The position numbers and the translations under genes were made by a program. From Flavobacteriales bacterium UBA2426 (lineage in GTDB: Bacteria; Bacteroidota; Bacteroidia; Flavobacteriales_F; PHOS-HE28), in NCBI GenBank assembly GCA_002342985.1, contig DDRC01000067.1:1830-11407 (forward strand): a stretch of 9,578 bases of DNA, written 5' to 3'. Every line of letters starts with the position of its first letter. Within the stretch, counting starts at the first letter, position 1. Under the pieces are notes generated by a model that was given only the letters and a program-made list of their open reading frames with translations, did not search any database and had not been told where the DNA came from. Positions 1 through 5,653 of this stretch are shown piece by piece.

Positions 1-821
1 TCCGCGATGAAGGTGCCCATGTCCGAGCTTCCATACAGGTCTGCTCCCAGCTGGCCGCCCGTGCGCACCGCCCGGTCGTTGAAGCTGTAGCCCGCCGCCA
101 GCGATAAACGCGGCCGCTCCTCCCGCTCGAGGTCGCCCTCGCTGTAGTCCCCGCTGTTGGCGAATGGGCCGAAGGGCAGCCACTCCAGGCGGCCGGTGCA
201 GGCGAGGCCCTCGTTGACGGGTACCGCGCCGCGCCCGTCACCGGTGGAGACCGCGCCCTTCAGCTGCAGCTGCTGGCTTCCGAGGGGGATGGTCCAATAC
301 CCGAACAGCCCGAAATCGCGATCGAGCGTGAACGCCGAATTCGCGATGGACCGATCGGGGAACTGCAGGTTGCCGCTGCTGGTTACGCGCTGGCGGTTGC
401 CCGGCAGCTTGCTCTGGCCGAAGCCCAGGTAGAAGCGCGGACTGAAGTGGTAGTAGACCATGGCATCTCGGATGGGCTGCGCCACGAACTCGGTCTCCAG
501 GTCGAGGTCCTGCCGGGAGAAATTCAGCTGCAGGTAGTAGCGCAGGCGATCGTTCAGGACATACCCATCGAGGCGCAGCCTCAAGCGCCGCACCCGCGCC
601 TCCACGGCCTTGACGCTCATGTCATCGCCGCTCACCGTGGTGATTCCTGCGCGATTCTGCATGCGGAACCGGAGGTTCAGCAGGAAAAGTGAATCCTTGC
701 TGATGCGGATGCCGTCGTGTATCTCGATCAAGGCGCGCTCATCGCTCTCGTTCTGGCCGATGGCCGCGACAGGCAGCGCGAGCAGCAGGAGCAGCAGCGG
801 CAGTGCGATCCGGAAGCGCAT
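1..821 (-). CDS. Phosphate-selective porin O/P-family outer-membrane porin, N-terminal part (runs off left edge)
   Basis: Reading the minus strand from the ATG at 819-821 gives an open frame of 273 codons with no stop before the window edge, so the C-terminus is missing. It starts with a classic signal peptide (MRFRIALPLLLLLLALPVAA, cleavage probably near IGQ). After about residue 45 the sequence is typical of Porin_O_P outer-membrane barrels: short alternating strands rich in Arg, Tyr and Phe, such as VRRLRLRLDGYVLNDRLRYY, then YYHFSPRFYLGFGQSKLPGNR, then a block with RSIANSAFTLDRDFG. Family members are usually about 380-420 residues, so roughly two thirds is present. They form trimeric channels for anions or other small solutes; the substrate here cannot be read from the sequence. 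The DinB-like gene ends 30 bases upstream, so readthrough from it is possible, but a promoter candidate also fits at 826-856. The family call is from motif recognition without a database search. Confidence 0.8.
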   Translation of the reverse strand, partial: MRFRIALPLLLLLLALPVAAIGQNESDERALIEIHDGIRISKDSLFLLNLRFRMQNRAGITTVSGDDMSVKAVEARVRRLRLRLDGYVLNDRLRYYLQLNFSRQDLDLETEFVAQPIRDAMVYYHFSPRFYLGFGQSKLPGNRQRVTSSGNLQFPDRSIANSAFTLDRDFGLFGYWTIPLGSQQLQLKGAVSTGDGRGAVPVNEGLACTGRLEWLPFGPFANSGDYSEGDLEREERPRLSLAAGYSFNDRAVRTGGQLGADLYGSSDMGTFIA

Positions 822-825
822 GGCC

Positions 826-856
826 CAAAGGAAGCCCGTCCCGGCGAGCCATCAAA
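826..856 (-). promoter_or_regulatory. Candidate Bacteroidota-type promoter for the porin gene
   Basis: On the minus strand a TTTG (853-856) is followed after exactly 19 bases by TTCCTTTG (826-833). This matches the Bacteroidota sigma-A pattern TTTG-N19-TAnnTTTG except for one base (T for A). It sits only four bases before the porin ATG, so transcription would start at or inside the start codon, implying a leaderless or nearly leaderless mRNA. The -33 part overlaps the stop codon of the DinB-like gene. Such short motifs occur by chance, hence the low confidence. Confidence 0.3.
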
Positions 857-1343
857 CCGAATCCTTCAACGATCGTTGATAGACGATCAGGTCGTTGGCC
901 AGAATGCCGTCAAGGCCGAGGCCGCGCATCATGGTGATGAGCTGCCCGCGGTGCTGGGTGCTGTGGTTGTAGCAGTGCATGAGCATGCGCCATGCGGCCG
1001 AACGGTGCTCGTTCCCCTTCAGGTCGCGGTAGGTGCGGATCGATAGCAGGTCGGCTTCGTCCATGGCGGACACCAGCCCGTGCAATTGGCGGGCGTGATC
1101 CATCAGCGTGCGGGGATCGAGGCTCGGCTCAGCGGGCCAGCTGTGGCGCTCACCGGTCAGCCGGCAGCGCCACACGTGCTCCGCATCGCGGATGTGCAGG
1201 AGGGTGGAACGGAGCGAAGGGAAGCTGCTGCTGACGGGTGCATCCAGAACCGCATCGGGCTCTGCTGCCAGGCGGTCGACGAAGCGCGCGTTCGCCCACA
1301 GGTCGTAATCAGCGTATTCGCGGAGGAGGAGGGTGATGCTCAT
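852..1343 (-). CDS. DinB-family (DinB/YfiT-like four-helix) putative metal-dependent protein
   Basis: 163 residues from the ATG at 1341-1343 (MSITLLLREYADYDLWANAR). The frame stays open further upstream to 1445, but that extension would overlap the divergent gene starting at 1433 and lacks the normal DinB N-terminus, so 1343 is the better start. The opening YADYDLWANARF, the central LLHIRDAEHVW (His50, His56) and the late HCYNHSTQHRGQL (His123, His127, His131) are hallmarks of the DinB superfamily. In this fold three histidines, one in the first motif and two in the last, bind a divalent metal. Members include thiol-dependent transferases (bacillithiol or mycothiol linked) and many uncharacterised proteins; the DNA-damage-inducible name is historical and says nothing certain about this protein's job. 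Cytoplasmic, no signal peptide. There is no clear Shine-Dalgarno. The porin gene follows 30 bases downstream. Confidence 0.85.
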   Translation of the reverse strand: MSITLLLREYADYDLWANARFVDRLAAEPDAVLDAPVSSSFPSLRSTLLHIRDAEHVWRCRLTGERHSWPAEPSLDPRTLMDHARQLHGLVSAMDEADLLSIRTYRDLKGNEHRSAAWRMLMHCYNHSTQHRGQLITMMRGLGLDGILANDLIVYQRSLKDSV

Positions 1344-1402
1344 CGGGTGGATAACCTTGTTGAAATCAGGACGAAGGTGCGGCGTGGATCGGCACGGAGA
1401 CC

Positions 1403-1428
1403 CTTGGATCTTCGCGGGAACCAAGATC
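1403..1428 (+). promoter_or_regulatory. Two overlapping inverted repeats just before the start of the 180-residue gene
   Basis: Within the 89-base divergent gap (1344-1432), two perfect inverted repeats overlap: CTTGG (1403-1407) with CCAAG (1421-1425), and GATCTT (1407-1412) with AAGATC (1423-1428). They share bases, so only one can form at a time. The right arms end 4-7 bases before the ATG at 1433, where a ribosome would bind. This could be an operator in the divergent promoter region or an RNA structure over the start site, but arms this short can arise by chance. No convincing promoter was found in this gap on either strand. Confidence 0.25.
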
Positions 1429-1432
1429 GACC

Positions 1433-1975
1433 ATGATCTCGACACTATTCGGCAAGAAGAGGATCAGTGAGGACAAGTTGGCGAATGTCTTCGTCAACAA
1501 GGTGCTGGAGATGTGCTCGGAGGGCTTCCCACTGGTGGCGGCCGAGGTGAACGAGTCGCCGGAATTCGAGACCGCGCCCGGGCTGAGCCCAGAGGACGAT
1601 GAGCGTTTCCTGCTGATCGTGCTCGCAGCCAACCTGATGGAGATGCAGCGCGTGCTCAACGCAGGCCAGGACAAGCGCATGTTCGCGCTCTCCATCTCGA
1701 AGTTCGCGCAGGCCGTGGGCCGCGGATGCACCGACATCGAGCGGGAGGTGCGCGCGTTGCAATCCCGCATGGAGCGCCTGAACGCCCCGAGCAAGAACGT
1801 GGTGTATGCCATGGGCCGCGCCTTGTTCACGGAATACGACCTGTTCCGCTTCCAGGACAGCTATTACCGCGAGATCCGGCAGCCCCATCCGATCCCGCTC
1901 AAGCGGATCTTCGGCCTTATGGGCTACTTCCTCTGGAACTGGAGCGAAGTGCAGGAGCAGTACCGAATCGGCTAA
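1433..1975 (+). CDS. Conserved-looking hypothetical protein, 180 residues, function unknown
   Basis: ATG at 1433, TAA at 1973-1975. It opens with MISTLFGKKRISEDKLANVF, has an acidic stretch around residues 40-57 (VNESPEFETAPGLSPEDDER), helical segments from 58 to 125 and an aromatic C-terminal part with LKRIFGLMGYFLWNWSEVQ (about 157-174). There is no signal peptide. The only hydrophobic stretches (FLLIVLAANL near 59-68 and the C-terminal aromatic stretch) look like buried or amphipathic helices rather than clear membrane spans. The overall style resembles small uncharacterised Bacteroidota proteins beginning FGKK..EDKLAN, a resemblance recalled from memory and not searched. It is the only plus-strand gene, divergent from the DinB-like gene and convergent with lhgO, so it has its own transcription. 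Amino-acid makeup is balanced and unlike the Arg/Pro/Gly-rich shadow frames nearby, which supports it as real. I assign no function. Confidence 0.75.
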   Translation: MISTLFGKKRISEDKLANVFVNKVLEMCSEGFPLVAAEVNESPEFETAPGLSPEDDERFLLIVLAANLMEMQRVLNAGQDKRMFALSISKFAQAVGRGCTDIEREVRALQSRMERLNAPSKNVVYAMGRALFTEYDLFRFQDSYYREIRQPHPIPLKRIFGLMGYFLWNWSEVQEQYRIG

Positions 1976-3204
1976 GCGCCGCCTTCCAGCCCGAATTCAC
2001 GGGCCGCCATCTCCGTGATGTGCCCTCCTATGGCAAGCGCCGCCGTGGCGGCAGGCGATGGGGCATTGAGCACATGGATGCGGTTGCCGATGCGCTCGAT
2101 CCGGAAATCATCGACCATGTTGCCGTCGGTGCCCAGCAGCATGGCACGCACCCCTGCGCGACCCGGCTCGATGTCGTCCATGGTGAGCGAGGGAATCAGC
2201 CGCTGGAGCGTCCGCAGGAAAAGACGCTTGCTGAAGGCCCTGCGGTATTCGTTGATGCCGTAGCCCATGTTGCGGAGGAACAAGCGCCAGGTGCCCCCAT
2301 AGGAAAGCGCATCCAGGGTGTCCCTCAGGTCGAAGTCGGTCTTGCCGTAGCCCTCGCGCTTGAAGGTGAACACGGCATTGGGGCCGCACTCGATGCTGCC
2401 ATCGGTCATCCGCGTGAAATGGACCCCCAGGAAGGGGAAGCGCGGATCGGGCACCGGATAGATCAGGTGCTTCACCTTGTGGTGGCCCTGCTCGGAGAGC
2501 TCGTAATAGTCGCCCCTGAAGCCGACGATGCGCTCGGGGAAGGAAACGCCGTCGCGCTTGGCCAGCCGGTCGCTCTGCAAGCCGCCGCAGAAGATGGCGA
2601 ACCGGGTGCGGCAAGTCCCTTTCGTCGTGCGCACCGTGCTCCCTTGGTCGGCGCTGGCGATGTCCAGGAACTCCTCACCCAAGGCCACGCGGCTCTCCGG
2701 TTGCAGCTTCAGGGCCAATTCAGCCATGCGGTTGGTGGCCCCCCTGAAGTCGATGATGCCGGTGCACCCGACGCGGATGCCCGCGATGCCGGTGCAGAAG
2801 GGCTCTATCTCGCGTATCTCCGCAGCCGTCACGCGGCGCATATCCTCGATCCCATTGGCCTCGCCATGCGCCCAGATCCTGTCCAAGCGCGGCAGCTCGG
2901 CCTGATCCGTGGCCACGATGAGCTTCCCGCAGATGTCGTGCTTCACGCCGTGCTCACGCGCGAAGCGCACCAGCTCGCGGCGCCCATCCACGCAGTTGCG
3001 CGCCTTGTAGCTGCCCGGCTTGTAATAGATGCCGCTGTGGATGACGCCGCTGTTGTTCCCGGTCTGGTGGTCGGCCAGCGCCTTCTCCTTCTCCAGGAGC
3101 AGGATGCGGAGATGCGGGAACCGCACTTGCAATTTGTAGAGTGTGGCCGCCCCCACGATGCCTCCCCCTACGATCACAACGTCCCAGATGCGCTCGTCGC
3201 TCAT
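1972..3204 (-). CDS. lhgO: L-2-hydroxyglutarate oxidase (LhgO/YgaF type), FAD-dependent
   Basis: 410 residues, close to the usual length of about 400-420. The N-terminus has the Rossmann dinucleotide-binding motif VVIVGGGIVGAATLYKL (glycines at 13-15 and 18) and an acidic end of strand two (LLLEKEK). The family signature HQTGNNSGVIHSGIYYKPGS (46-65) follows, with its flavin-site histidine near 46. The C-terminus carries LNAPSPAATAALAIG, which closes the FAD site in this family. The enzyme oxidises L-2-hydroxyglutarate, a wasteful by-product of malate and lactate dehydrogenases, to 2-oxoglutarate and passes electrons to membrane quinones. No glutarate hydroxylase (csiD) or gab genes are nearby, so here it looks like a metabolite-repair enzyme rather than part of glutarate breakdown. 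It is the last gene of the apparent TM2-DUF2752-MFS-lhgO unit, 54 bases after the MFS gene. Its stop overlaps the convergent gene's stop by four bases. No Shine-Dalgarno is seen. Confidence 0.93.
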   Translation of the reverse strand: MSDERIWDVVIVGGGIVGAATLYKLQVRFPHLRILLLEKEKALADHQTGNNSGVIHSGIYYKPGSYKARNCVDGRRELVRFAREHGVKHDICGKLIVATDQAELPRLDRIWAHGEANGIEDMRRVTAAEIREIEPFCTGIAGIRVGCTGIIDFRGATNRMAELALKLQPESRVALGEEFLDIASADQGSTVRTTKGTCRTRFAIFCGGLQSDRLAKRDGVSFPERIVGFRGDYYELSEQGHHKVKHLIYPVPDPRFPFLGVHFTRMTDGSIECGPNAVFTFKREGYGKTDFDLRDTLDALSYGGTWRLFLRNMGYGINEYRRAFSKRLFLRTLQRLIPSLTMDDIEPGRAGVRAMLLGTDGNMVDDFRIERIGNRIHVLNAPSPAATAALAIGGHITEMAAREFGLEGGA

Positions 3205-3258
3205 GCACTGCCCGCCGGTCGATGGTGCTCCGAGCGGGCCGGAGGCGAAGGTCGGTAT

Positions 3259-4590
3259 TCAGCCCTCAGCCGGCAGCGGCCGTTCCTCATCCGGGACCCT
3301 CAGCAGAAGGCCGCCACCGACGATGAAGAAGAGGCCCAGGGCCACCGCCGTGTTGCGCAGGTCGCCCGTGACCTGGTAGACCGCTCCGTAGACCAGCGTG
3401 CCGAGCACCGTCCCCAGGTAGAAGCTCACATCGTAGAAGCTGAAGAAGGAGGCGGTATCCTTGGTCGCCGGCAGGAACTTGGCATAGGTGCTCCGGCTCA
3501 GGGCCTGGCAGCCGCCCATGATGGAGCCCACCAGGGCCGCCAAGCCATAGAACTCGTGCGTCCATTGCACGCGCCAGGCGATGACGCAGGCCAGCACCCA
3601 TGCCATGCAGCCGATGAGCAGGGTACGGACGTTCCCGAAGCGGCGGCTGAGGCGCACGAATGCCATGGCACCCAGTGCAGCCAGCAGCTGGATGATCAGG
3701 ACGCTGATGATGAGGCTGTCGTCGGCGATGGGGCTGCCATCGGGCTGCTTCACCTCCTGCTTGGCAAAGCTCACGGCGAGGTACATCACCGTCTGGATGC
3801 CCATGTTGAAGACGAAGAAGGCGCCGAGGTAGCGCTTCAGCCTCGGCAGGTGCGTGAGCTGCTGCCACACCTTGCGCAGCTCCTGATAGCCGCTCCAGAT
3901 GACGTGCTTCTCCTCCGGGGGCTGACCGACCCTGTCGGGCAGCACGCGGAAGGGCCACTGCGCCCAGCCGACCCACCAGAGGGCCACGCTGATGAAGGTG
4001 AGGCGCGCAGCGTAGCCGGCTTCATCACGGATTCCGAGGAGGGTGGTCCCATCCCCATCGGGGTCCATCACCATGAGCAGATTGATCACCAGCAGGATGA
4101 CGCTCCCGATATAGCCCATGGTGTAGCCGCGCGCGCTGATCCGGTCATGGTCGCGCTTCGCGGCGATCTCGGGCAGGTAGGCATCGTAGAAGACCAGGCT
4201 GCCGGAGAAGCCGGCGCAGGCGAGCACCACGCAGGCGAGGCCGATCCAGAGCCGGTCGACGCTGAAGAAATAGAGCCCGGCGCAACTCGCAGCGCCCAGG
4301 TAGCAGAAGAACTTGAGGTAATTGAGCTTGTTGCCCCGGCGATCGGCGATCCCGCTGAGCAGCGGAACCACGAGCGCCACCAGCAGGAAGCCCGCCGACA
4401 GCGCATAGGAATAGAGGGAGGCCGCGGGCGCCCCGAACCGCTCGATGAAGCGCTCCTCGCCATAGGCGCCGGTGATCCCCACGTAGAACATGGGAAAGAC
4501 CGCGCTGGTGATGGTGAGCGAATAGGCGGAGTTCGCCCAATCGTACATGGTCCAAGCCCGCACGATCCGGGCATCCCCCTTGTTGCGCAT
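3259..4590 (-). CDS. MFS transporter, UMF1 / Atg22-like family
   Basis: 443 residues with about twelve hydrophobic segments spread evenly, for example YSLTITSAVFPMFYVGI (23-39), FLLVALVVPLLSGIA, YTMGYIGSVILLVINLL, FVFNMGIQTVMYLAVSF, and LGTVLGTLVYGAVYQV and LFFIVGGGLLL near the end. The N-terminal AWTMYDWANSAYS (12-24) is the diagnostic signature of UMF1 transporters, bacterial relatives of the yeast vacuolar amino-acid exporter Atg22. SLVFYDAYLPEIA and the late QALSRSTYAKFLP are also typical. It sits in the inner membrane; the substrate is unknown, though amino-acid or small-metabolite export is the common guess for the family. Start chosen at 4590 because it gives the family's normal N-terminus. 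It begins 44 bases after the DUF2752 gene and ends 54 bases before lhgO, so cotranscription is likely and a link to organic-acid metabolism is possible but unproven. Confidence 0.9.
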   Translation of the reverse strand: MRNKGDARIVRAWTMYDWANSAYSLTITSAVFPMFYVGITGAYGEERFIERFGAPAASLYSYALSAGFLLVALVVPLLSGIADRRGNKLNYLKFFCYLGAASCAGLYFFSVDRLWIGLACVVLACAGFSGSLVFYDAYLPEIAAKRDHDRISARGYTMGYIGSVILLVINLLMVMDPDGDGTTLLGIRDEAGYAARLTFISVALWWVGWAQWPFRVLPDRVGQPPEEKHVIWSGYQELRKVWQQLTHLPRLKRYLGAFFVFNMGIQTVMYLAVSFAKQEVKQPDGSPIADDSLIISVLIIQLLAALGAMAFVRLSRRFGNVRTLLIGCMAWVLACVIAWRVQWTHEFYGLAALVGSIMGGCQALSRSTYAKFLPATKDTASFFSFYDVSFYLGTVLGTLVYGAVYQVTGDLRNTAVALGLFFIVGGGLLLRVPDEERPLPAEG

Positions 4591-4634
4591 GGCTGGGATG
4601 ATTCGAGGACCGGGCCTTCGGTGCGCCCTACCGG

Positions 4635-4979
4635 TCAGGCTTCATGTGAACCGCCGACGGCTTTGGCCACGGCCAGCTTCCGGTAGGTGGCCCGCACCTC
4701 CATGCCCCACCCGAAGATGAGGATGGGGAGCACGATGAACGCCATACGGTTGTAGCCGGCCGCTGTCTCGAACTCTCCGTGTATCATGTGCTGGCAGGCG
4801 CGTGTCATGCCGCAACCGTAGCACTCCTGGTCGAACAGGATGACGGACAGGCACATGGGCGGACCGTCATCAAAGAAACTTGCCGGTAGCGCAAGCAGCG
4901 CTACCGGCAAGATCAGCAGAACGGCAAGCCTGGCCTTCAGCCAAGCAGGCCCATCAAAGCGTTTGCGAGTACCGGCCAT
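4635..4979 (-). CDS. DUF2752 family small membrane protein
   Basis: 114 residues from the ATG at 4977-4979 (MAGTRKRFDGPAWLKARLAV). The frame is open further upstream to 5045, but that part only shadows the TM2 gene. The chosen start has the best ribosome-binding site in the window (GGAG seven bases upstream). The sequence has a hydrophobic helix (about 18-36), the DUF2752 signature CYGCGMTRA (53-61, Cys53 and Cys56), then a second helix (78-93, AFIVLPILIFGWGMEV). The conserved cysteines suggest a metal or redox role, but the family has no established function. It overlaps the end of the TM2 gene by 26 bases, which points to translational coupling; the pairing of DUF2752 with TM2 proteins is one I recall from other Bacteroidota. 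A perfect hairpin lies inside codons 24-33. Confidence 0.85.
   Translation of the reverse strand: MAGTRKRFDGPAWLKARLAVLLILPVALLALPASFFDDGPPMCLSVILFDQECYGCGMTRACQHMIHGEFETAAGYNRMAFIVLPILIFGWGMEVRATYRKLAVAKAVGGSHEA
4872..4911 (-). repeat. Perfect 14-bp inverted repeat with 5-base loop and U-rich tail, inside the DUF2752 frame
   Basis: CTTGCCGGTAGCGC (4879-4892) and GCGCTACCGGCAAG (4898-4911) are exact reverse complements separated by AAGCA. In the minus-strand RNA the GC-rich stem is followed directly by UUUCUUUG, so it has the form of an intrinsic terminator, yet it lies about 70 bases into the DUF2752 coding sequence. It encodes a nearly palindromic peptide, LPVALLALPA, and uses codons (CTA, GTA, TTG) that look uncommon beside the C- and G-ending codons around it. 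It could be an attenuator that lowers expression of the genes after TM2, the true TM2 terminator, or an inserted palindromic element. The other strand has no U-run after the stem. Confidence 0.7.
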
Positions 4980-5565
4980 CCTTCGGCTCCAGCGTACCCA
5001 TGATGATGCGGATGAGGTCGATGAGCGCCCACACACCGCAGCCACCAGCGGTCAGGAGCTGTACCACGCCCTGCCAGATGTAGCCGAGATAGAAGCGGTG
5101 GATGCCCAAGCCGCCGGCGACCAAGCAGAGGATCAATGCGATCAGCTGGCTCTTGCCACCGCCCTTGGCGGCCTTGGCAGGAGCGCCCACGGCGGACCAG
5201 GCCTGGCCCTCCTCGTCGATGGACTCCATGCCCACCGTAACGGCAGCCGCATTGGTGCTCATCACCTTGTTGGCGGCACGGGCAACGCGCTTCGAGCCGG
5301 TAGCCACAGCAGCCTCCTTCACCACCTCAGCGGTGATCGAGGGCGCTGCCTCCATGGCCTCCACAGGCGCCACGCGCTCGGCGGTCATCTCGTAGGACGC
5401 AGCGGTCACCTTGGGAGCGCTCGCATCCTTGCGCTCAACCGGGCTGGAATGCTTGCGCGACCATTCGATGGTGCTGCCATTGACGTAGGCCGTGCGCTCC
5501 ACGGAGCAGGAAGCGAGACCCACAGCGATTCCCAGCAAGGGGAGGTACAAGGAAGAGAGCTTCAT
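4954..5565 (-). CDS. TM2-domain putative lipoprotein
   Basis: 203 residues. The N-terminus MKLSSLYLPLLGIAVGLASC is a lipoprotein signal with lipobox LASC (Cys20 would be acylated). A long Ala/Val/Glu-rich linker follows (about 21-135, with KAAKGGGKS just before the membrane part). The C-terminus is a TM2 domain (PF05154 type): helix 1 IALILCLVAGGLG (142-154), the conserved loop GIHRFYLGYIWQG (154-166), then helix 2 VVQLLTAGGCGVWALIDLIRI (167-187), with the G(I/C)HRFYLG and GG.G.W.L.D signatures. TM2 proteins are small inner-membrane proteins, mostly of unknown role in bacteria. A lipid anchor plus a two-helix hairpin would place both ends in the periplasm. It is the first gene of the apparent four-gene unit, and its end overlaps the DUF2752 start. 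It is preceded by a good promoter candidate and by the TCAATCC leader element 15 bases before the ATG; no Shine-Dalgarno is seen. Confidence 0.88.
   Translation of the reverse strand: MKLSSLYLPLLGIAVGLASCSVERTAYVNGSTIEWSRKHSSPVERKDASAPKVTAASYEMTAERVAPVEAMEAAPSITAEVVKEAAVATGSKRVARAANKVMSTNAAAVTVGMESIDEEGQAWSAVGAPAKAAKGGGKSQLIALILCLVAGGLGIHRFYLGYIWQGVVQLLTAGGCGVWALIDLIRIIMGTLEPKDGRYSQTL
4987..4990 (-). promoter_or_regulatory. Shine-Dalgarno-like GGAG for the DUF2752 gene
   Basis: On the minus strand GGAG is followed by seven bases (CCGAAGG) and then the ATG at 4979. It lies inside the last codons of the TM2 gene. It is notable because the other genes here show no comparable site, and it decides the start: the longer open frame to 5045 is only a shadow of the TM2 gene. 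Confidence 0.5.
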
Positions 5566-5583
5566 GTTTAGGGGGATTGATTT

Positions 5584-5606
5584 GCGACAAATATCACACT
5601 TGTCGC
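5584..5606. promoter_or_regulatory. Inverted repeat overlapping the TM2 promoter (possible operator)
   Basis: GCGACAA (5584-5590) and TTGTCGC (5600-5606) are perfect 7-bp arms separated by nine bases. The left arm overlaps the TTTG of the -7 element proposed for the TM2 gene. A regulator bound here would block the promoter; the same repeat could also form a hairpin near the 5' end of the transcript. No regulator gene is in the window. Confidence 0.35.
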
Positions 5607-5617
5607 CATCCGTGCAA
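5588..5617 (-). promoter_or_regulatory. Bacteroidota-type promoter for the TM2-DUF2752-MFS-lhgO unit
   Basis: On the minus strand TTG (5615-5617) is followed after 19 bases by GATATTTG (5588-5595). The consensus is TTTG or TTG near -33 and TAnnTTTG near -7; five of the six fixed -7 positions match. The element ends 22 bases before the TM2 ATG at 5565, a normal leader length. It lies in the 88-base gap after the OmpA-family gene. This is the best-supported promoter in the window because spacing, position and sequence all agree. Confidence 0.5.
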
Positions 5618-5653
5618 GCTCAGGACGAAAAAAGTGCGTGCCTGCGCCCAGCC

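Noticed and set aside
157..1046. Several plus-strand frames of 81-109 codons opposite the porin and DinB-like genes
   Set aside because: The minus strand encodes recognisable porin and DinB sequences, and the plus-strand products have no family features.
4591..4634. Hairpin GACCGG/CCGGTC in the gap between the DUF2752 and MFS genes
   Set aside because: The 6-bp stem has a long loop and no U-run, so it does not look like a terminator, and it is within what composition would give by chance.
1726..4686. A 986-codon open frame on the plus strand, antisense to lhgO, the MFS gene and the start of the DUF2752 gene region
   Set aside because: It lies opposite well-recognised genes, and its product is a low-complexity His/Ala/Gly/Glu-rich sequence without domains. 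Long antisense frames are expected in GC-rich genes with strong third-position bias.
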